From Pelagimonas sp050633425 (lineage in GTDB: Bacteria > Pseudomonadota > Alphaproteobacteria > Rhodobacterales > Rhodobacteraceae): a DNA stretch of 64,000 nt. Shown piece by piece: positions 59,852 through 64,000 of the stretch. Position numbers and translations under genes: made by a program. The stretch's first letter is position 1; every line of letters begins with the position of its first letter. The DNA is taken from the NCBI RefSeq assembly GCF_050633425.1, contig NZ_JBOEGM010000008.1, forward strand, positions 310,001 to 374,000. Reading direction: 5' to 3'. The notes below the pieces were generated by a model, which was not told the origin of the DNA, ran no database searches, and was given only the letters and a program-made list of their open reading frames with translations.

Positions 59852-60385
59852 ATGAGAGTCTGTGTTCTAATCTGTCTTGCTATTGTTGTGTCGGCTTGTG
59901 CCAAAATGCCATTTGGCGAAGGGCAGGGCCAAGGCCTGCGTCCTGAAGCCCCGGAAGGTGAAATCGTCGGGGAGCCACGGCGTCCACGTGCGCGGCCGAC
60001 CGATCTTGATGTGACCGCCACAACCGCACCTGCGCGTGCGCCGGCGGCCTCTGCGCGAACTGTTGAACAGTTTGACACAACCACCTCCCAAGAACGTCAG
60101 GCTGCCGCGGCAGCGCCTGCGCCCAGCACGGAAAAGAGCCTGGGTGATACTGTGGCAAGCCTCGGAGATCCTACCAAGCCGGGGTTCTGGCTTGAAACGC
60201 CGTTGGTCTCGACCCCCACATCCGGGCGGGTGTTTTTCCCAACGTCAGGCCTGTCAGCGCAGGTTGAGTTGATCCCGATCGACGGGCCAAGCACCGCCGG
60301 GAGCAGAATTTCCTTGGCTGCCATGCGTTTGATCGAGGCACCGTTGACCGATTTGCCTACGATCCAAGTCTTCTCGAGCCAGTAA
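59852..60385 (+). CDS. Lipoprotein of unknown function
   Basis: A 177-residue probable lipoprotein: signal VCVLICLAIVVSAC with the lipid-modified Cys16 followed by Ala-Lys. The middle is Ala/Pro/Arg/Thr-rich and likely disordered (about 25-100); the C-terminal 70 residues (DTVASLGDPTKPGFWLETPL, then VELIPIDGPSTAGSRISLAA) look folded. No family recognised. Divergent from moaA. Confidence 0.75.
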   Translation: MRVCVLICLAIVVSACAKMPFGEGQGQGLRPEAPEGEIVGEPRRPRARPTDLDVTATTAPARAPAASARTVEQFDTTTSQERQAAAAAPAPSTEKSLGDTVASLGDPTKPGFWLETPLVSTPTSGRVFFPTSGLSAQVELIPIDGPSTAGSRISLAAMRLIEAPLTDLPTIQVFSSQ

Positions 60386-60524
60386 CGTCCAGTAATTTCC
60401 AGGACCGTTCTGGAAACGACAAGGACCGTTTAGGTTGCAAAAAGACAAAACAGGCGATCTCCAATCGCTGCTTGTCCAGTGGTCTCAGACAGTTGGTTTA
60501 AGCTTGTGTTATAAGTCCGGCGAC

Positions 60525-61202
60525 CTAGGGCAGGTGTTTTCCAGCCTCTTTCACAGCAAAAGTTTTCATCTTTGCGCTGTGCAGTTCCAAAAAGGCCCGG
60601 CTGCGCGCGGGGTCGTGTTTTGACAAATCGCGTACCCACCACGCAACAGCTTTCTGGATAAACCAATCCTTGTCCTGCACATATCCGCCCGCCCATTCCA
60701 AAACGCGATCCCGGATTTCCAGATCTTGCTCTGATGGGAAATTTTGTTTGGTCCAAGGAAGTGTGATCACCAAAGCGGCGCGTCGTGTCCACATATGGTC
60801 GGACACGGTCCACGCCTCAATCTCATCCAGACGGGATGGATCGGCCACAAGCCGTTTCGCCCCCGCAGAACAAGCATGATCGGCAATGGCCCAGGCATCG
60901 AATTGCGGGACCCATGCCTTGATCAACGCCCAAACGTCTTGATCTGGTCTGATGCGGGCCTGAGTGAGCAATTTGGCCGCCGCGATGCGAGCCTCATGGA
61001 TGTTCGTGTCCCAAAGCTCTGACGCCAAAGAAACGCGGGTTTGGAGATCTAAGGTCTGACGCCAAGCCTTGGTCAGATCGTTGATCGCAGGGTTTGGAAC
61101 TCCGAGATACTCGCGCGCCACCTTGTGATAGGCCGCGCTTCCTTCGGCGCGTCCCGGTTCGATATTGGCACGCAATGCGCTCAATGCATCATCAAGCGTC
61201 AT
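60525..61202 (-). CDS. DNA alkylation repair protein (AlkD-like HEAT fold)
   Basis: A 225-residue all-helical protein of the DNA alkylation repair family, which excises alkylated bases. It has NPAINDLTKAWRQTLD, ELWDTNIHEARIAAAKLL, AWTVSDHMWTRRAALVITLP and DKDWFIQKAVAWWVRDLSKH, the HEAT-repeat and active-site (Trp/Asp) pattern. ATG 61202 overlaps the end of the PPOX gene by 11 bp. The 139 bp downstream hold only a small hairpin (60396-60416). Confidence 0.87.
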   Translation of the reverse strand: MTLDDALSALRANIEPGRAEGSAAYHKVAREYLGVPNPAINDLTKAWRQTLDLQTRVSLASELWDTNIHEARIAAAKLLTQARIRPDQDVWALIKAWVPQFDAWAIADHACSAGAKRLVADPSRLDEIEAWTVSDHMWTRRAALVITLPWTKQNFPSEQDLEIRDRVLEWAGGYVQDKDWFIQKAVAWWVRDLSKHDPARSRAFLELHSAKMKTFAVKEAGKHLP

Positions 61203-61743
61203 TGTCGACCACATATGTTTCAAATCCATCGAGTGTTTTGGTATTGCGGTCTTGCCAATAGGCATCGATGCCGTCCCGACCTTTGCCCTTGGACCAATCC
61301 TCAAGCACAGTGCGATCTTGTTGGTAATCGAACATCGGCACCGCATATCCGCAGGATGTTTGAACCATTTCGATGGTCATGTCGTAGATTTGACGCGCGC
61401 CGACATCTTCTTTGAACTCGGCGTTTAGGGCATCAAACTGGGCATCTCGTGCATGAAACACCTGCGCGGTGCCGTAACAGCGCAAGATAATGGGACGTTT
61501 TTCAAAACCACACCACATAAGTGTCATGCGGTTCTCCAACGCAAGGTGACCGGCGGTTTCATTGCCGGACCCAGTCAGATTGCGCCAAATGATCCGGTTG
61601 GGGCCTTTGAGGCGCAAACAATCTCCACCCTTGGGGGAAATGTTGACCTTGCCGGTCTGAGCCGCCGATCCAACAAAGAAGATCTTCTGCTCAGCGATAA
61701 AGCGCGTGTGGTCCTCGTTAAGCGCTGCAAACTGCTTGCCCAT
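61192..61743 (-). CDS. Pyridoxamine 5'-phosphate oxidase-like flavin protein
   Basis: A 183-residue split-barrel protein of the PPOX family: RFIAEQKIFFVGSAAQTGKV, NISPKGGDCLRLKGPNRIIW, NLTGSGNETAGHLALENRMT. Such proteins bind FMN or haem-like cofactors; not the classical PdxH. It shares a transcript with the alkylation repair gene. Confidence 0.85.
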   Translation of the reverse strand: MGKQFAALNEDHTRFIAEQKIFFVGSAAQTGKVNISPKGGDCLRLKGPNRIIWRNLTGSGNETAGHLALENRMTLMWCGFEKRPIILRCYGTAQVFHARDAQFDALNAEFKEDVGARQIYDMTIEMVQTSCGYAVPMFDYQQDRTVLEDWSKGKGRDGIDAYWQDRNTKTLDGFETYVVDNDA

Positions 61744-61801
61744 AGCGATCCCCTCTCTTGTGTACTTCGGTCAGGCCTTGGCACCGCGAATAGTCATGAG
61801 A

Positions 61802-63619
61802 TTATTCAACGGTTACGGATTTTGCCAGATTGCGCGGTTGATCGACATCCGTCCCCTTGGCGACTGCGGTGTGATAGGCCAACAGCTGCGCGGGCAAAGC
61901 GTAGAGCAGTGGAGACAAAATTTCGGACACTTGTGGCATAACGATCGTACGCCAAGCATCGGCACCGGCGGCGTCAGCACCGGCGCTATCCGTGACCAAA
62001 AGCACCTTGCCTCCGCGCGCCATGACCTCCTGCATGTTTGAAACTGTCTTTTCAAACAGGGAATCTTTGGGCGCGAAAACCACAACAGGAACGTGTTTGT
62101 CAATCAGGGCAATCGGCCCATGCTTGAGTTCGCCTGACGCATAAGCTTCTGCGTGTATATAGCTGATTTCTTTTAGTTTTAGCGCCCCCTCAAGGGCGAG
62201 CGGGTACATCAAGCCCCGGCCAAGGAACAGCACATCACGTGCTTCGGCCAGCCTATTGGAAACCTTGGAAAAATCACTGTCACGATCAAGTGCTGCGTTG
62301 AACGTCCCAGGGAGCGATCTCAGGTCATTGAGGATGGTTTCCAGCCGGTCCTGAGAGAGTTGGCCACGTTCCACTGCGGCCTTCAAGGCAAGTAAAAGCA
62401 ACACGTTAAGCTGGCAGGTGAAGGCTTTGGTTGAAGCAACACCGATTTCCGCACCGGCATGGATCGGGAGGGCCAGATCGCTTTCACGAGCGATCGAGCT
62501 TTCCTGCACATTCACGACCGAATAGATTTTATCAACCTTACCTTCGCAATACCGCAAGGCGGCCAAGGTATCTGCAGTTTCGCCGGATTGGCTCACAAAT
62601 AATGCGGCCGTTCGTGGCGAAATCGGAGGTTCGCGGTAGCGAAATTCCGACGCAATATCGACCTCCACCGGGATGCCGGCCAATTGTTCGAACCAGTATT
62701 TTGCCGTGAAACAGGCGTAATAGGCCGTACCGCAAGCCACCATAACCAAGCGGTCAATCTTGGTGAAATCAATGCCGGGGTCGGGCAGGGCAATGCCATG
62801 TTCCGTCACATATGCCGACAAAGCCGCAGACAGCACCGACGGCTGTTCCGCGATTTCCTTGGCCATGTAGTGTTTGTAAGACCCCTTATCGACACGGGCT
62901 GCATCCACTTGGATAGTTTTCTTCTCTCGGTTGACCAACCGGCCCGCTTCGTCTCGTATTTCAAGGCTGTTGCGGGTGATAATCGCGCTGTCACCCTCTT
63001 CCAGATAGGTGATTTGGTCAGTCATTGGGGCCAATGCAAAGGCGTCCGACCCAACATACATCTCACCGTCACCATGGCCAATTGCGAGGGGCGATCCCTT
63101 GCGAGCTGCAATCATAAGATCGTCTTCGCCATCAAACAAAAAGGCCAGTGCAAAGGCTCCTTCCAGTCTGGCAAGGGTCTCTATCGCGGCTTCAGTTGCA
63201 CTTTTGCCTTGAGCCATAACATGTTGTGTTAGCAGGGCAATTGTTTCTGTGTCGGTATCTGTTTGGGGTTCAATTCCCACTTCCGACAACTCTGCGCGCA
63301 ATTCCTTGTAATTTTCAATAATACCGTTGTGCACCACAGCCACATTGCCCGCACGATGTGGGTGTGCGTTGGCCGTTGTTGGTGCCCCATGGGTTGCCCA
63401 CCGGGTGTGTCCAATGCCCGACTTACCGGCCAGCGGTTCGTGGACCAGCAAATCAGACAGGTTAACGAGTTTTCCAACGGCGCGCCGTCGGTCCAACGTG
63501 CCGTTATTTATGGTTGCAATACCTGCACTATCATATCCCCGATATTCCAATCGACGCAGCGCGTCGACCAAGATGGGGGCCACTTCGTGGGTTCCTAGAA
63601 CACCTACAATCCCGCACAT
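61802..63619 (-). CDS. glmS: Glutamine-fructose-6-phosphate aminotransferase GlmS
   Basis: Makes glucosamine-6-phosphate, the entry step to UDP-GlcNAc for peptidoglycan and LPS. The 605-residue protein has the nucleophile Cys2 (MCGIVGVLG), glutaminase residues in GHTRWATHG, two SIS domains (VSQSGETADTLAAL and ASGELKHGPIALID) and the C-terminal AKSVTVE. It follows glmU in the same direction with a 47-bp gap. Confidence 0.97.
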   Translation of the reverse strand: MCGIVGVLGTHEVAPILVDALRRLEYRGYDSAGIATINNGTLDRRRAVGKLVNLSDLLVHEPLAGKSGIGHTRWATHGAPTTANAHPHRAGNVAVVHNGIIENYKELRAELSEVGIEPQTDTDTETIALLTQHVMAQGKSATEAAIETLARLEGAFALAFLFDGEDDLMIAARKGSPLAIGHGDGEMYVGSDAFALAPMTDQITYLEEGDSAIITRNSLEIRDEAGRLVNREKKTIQVDAARVDKGSYKHYMAKEIAEQPSVLSAALSAYVTEHGIALPDPGIDFTKIDRLVMVACGTAYYACFTAKYWFEQLAGIPVEVDIASEFRYREPPISPRTAALFVSQSGETADTLAALRYCEGKVDKIYSVVNVQESSIARESDLALPIHAGAEIGVASTKAFTCQLNVLLLLALKAAVERGQLSQDRLETILNDLRSLPGTFNAALDRDSDFSKVSNRLAEARDVLFLGRGLMYPLALEGALKLKEISYIHAEAYASGELKHGPIALIDKHVPVVVFAPKDSLFEKTVSNMQEVMARGGKVLLVTDSAGADAAGADAWRTIVMPQVSEILSPLLYALPAQLLAYHTAVAKGTDVDQPRNLAKSVTVE

Positions 63620-63666
63620 GGCTAAGTCCTTTCAATAGGTTTGCAAATCTGCAAGGTCATTCGAAA

Positions 63667-64000
63667 TCAGTCGTTTTGAGCCAGCTTTTTGGCCTTTTTG
63701 GCACGAAGCATGGCAAATAATTTGGTGGCGAAGCCTGGTTTGGTCATCTGTTTGGCACGCCCAAGGGCCAGTGCACCGTCTGGAACATCTTCGGTGATCA
63801 CCGATCCGCTGCCGGTCATCGCGTCGTTTCCAATTGTGACCGGGGCAACCAGCATTGTGTTTGAGCCAATAAAGGCTTGTTTTCCAACAATTGTTTTATG
63901 CTTAAAGACGCCGTCATAGTTACAGGTGATGGTGCCCGCCCCAATATTTGTTTTTTCGCCGATTTCCGCATCGCCAATATAGGTGAGATGATTGGCCTTT
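63667..64000 (-). CDS. glmU: Bifunctional GlmU, C-terminal part (5' end outside window)
   Basis: C-terminal 111 codons, entering from the window edge. It shows the left-handed beta-helix of the acetyltransferase domain: HLTYIGDAEIGEKTNIGAGT, TCNYDGVFKHKTIVG, AFIGSNTMLVAPVTIG and the final SGSVITEDVPDGALALGRA. The His and Lys/Asn of the acetyl site are in the missing and visible parts respectively. With glmS next door, the UDP-GlcNAc route is complete. Confidence 0.93.
   Translation of the reverse strand, partial: KANHLTYIGDAEIGEKTNIGAGTITCNYDGVFKHKTIVGKQAFIGSNTMLVAPVTIGNDAMTGSGSVITEDVPDGALALGRAKQMTKPGFATKLFAMLRAKKAKKLAQND

Overview
The window is chromosomal DNA from an alphaproteobacterium, most likely a marine Rhodobacterales (Roseobacter-group) species. 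Three things point there: a complete gene transfer agent (GTA) structural cluster of the Rhodobacter capsulatus type followed by cysE; a pyruvate dehydrogenase operon whose E1-beta subunit carries its own lipoyl domain; and intergenic AT-rich hairpins. I see no rRNA, tRNA, CRISPR array, insertion sequence or integrase.

Layout. 1-2.9 kb: partial cytochrome b561, then fabD-fabG-acpP (fatty acid synthesis). 3-8.6 kb: an iron-type ABC periplasmic binding protein behind a near-Fur-box palindrome, mazG, two tandem M20 amidohydrolases and a ureohydrolase. 8.8-12.3 kb: DUF1499 protein, prfA-prmC (release factor and its methylase), DUF4167 protein. 12.4-19.9 kb, minus strand: lptF-lptG-lptD-surA-pdxA-rsmA, a tightly overlapped envelope/LPS-export operon. 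20-28.7 kb: pepA-holC, a retropepsin-like protease, marC, an ABC-F ATPase, a secreted orphan, ndk, and a minus-strand aminotransferase/PEP-mutase-like/TfoX-C operon. 29-43.9 kb: the GTA cluster g1 to g15 plus a coupled 97-codon gene. 44 kb: cysE. 45.1-49.2 kb, minus: pdhA-orf-pdhB-pdhC. 49.3-54.4 kb: ftsB-like, a lipoprotein hydrolase, pgk, two cyclophilins and a DUF3179 protein. 54.4-64 kb: GNAT-like protein, tyrS, anmK, a membrane-protein gene apparently frameshifted by a 13-bp tandem duplication, moaA, a lipoprotein, DNA alkylation repair, PPOX protein, glmS and the 3' part of glmU.

The main system is the GTA: a domesticated siphophage-like particle that packages host DNA. All expected head, neck, tail and baseplate genes look intact (small and large terminase, portal, g3.5, prohead protease, capsid, connector, stopper, tail terminator, tail tube, two tail chaperones, short tape measure, Dit, Fe-S hub, NlpC/P60 peptidase, megatron). 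Unusual here: a good intrinsic terminator directly after the large terminase gene, an antisense gene of unknown function and a 276-bp gap before the portal gene, and two long GC-rich stem-loops after the capsid gene. These suggest that the cluster is not simply one uninterrupted transcript.

Other points of interest are palindromic operator candidates ahead of fbpA and pdhA, a hairpin that could hide the ribosome binding site of the ureohydrolase gene, and a pair of double-hairpin elements whose arms differ in sequence but stay complementary.
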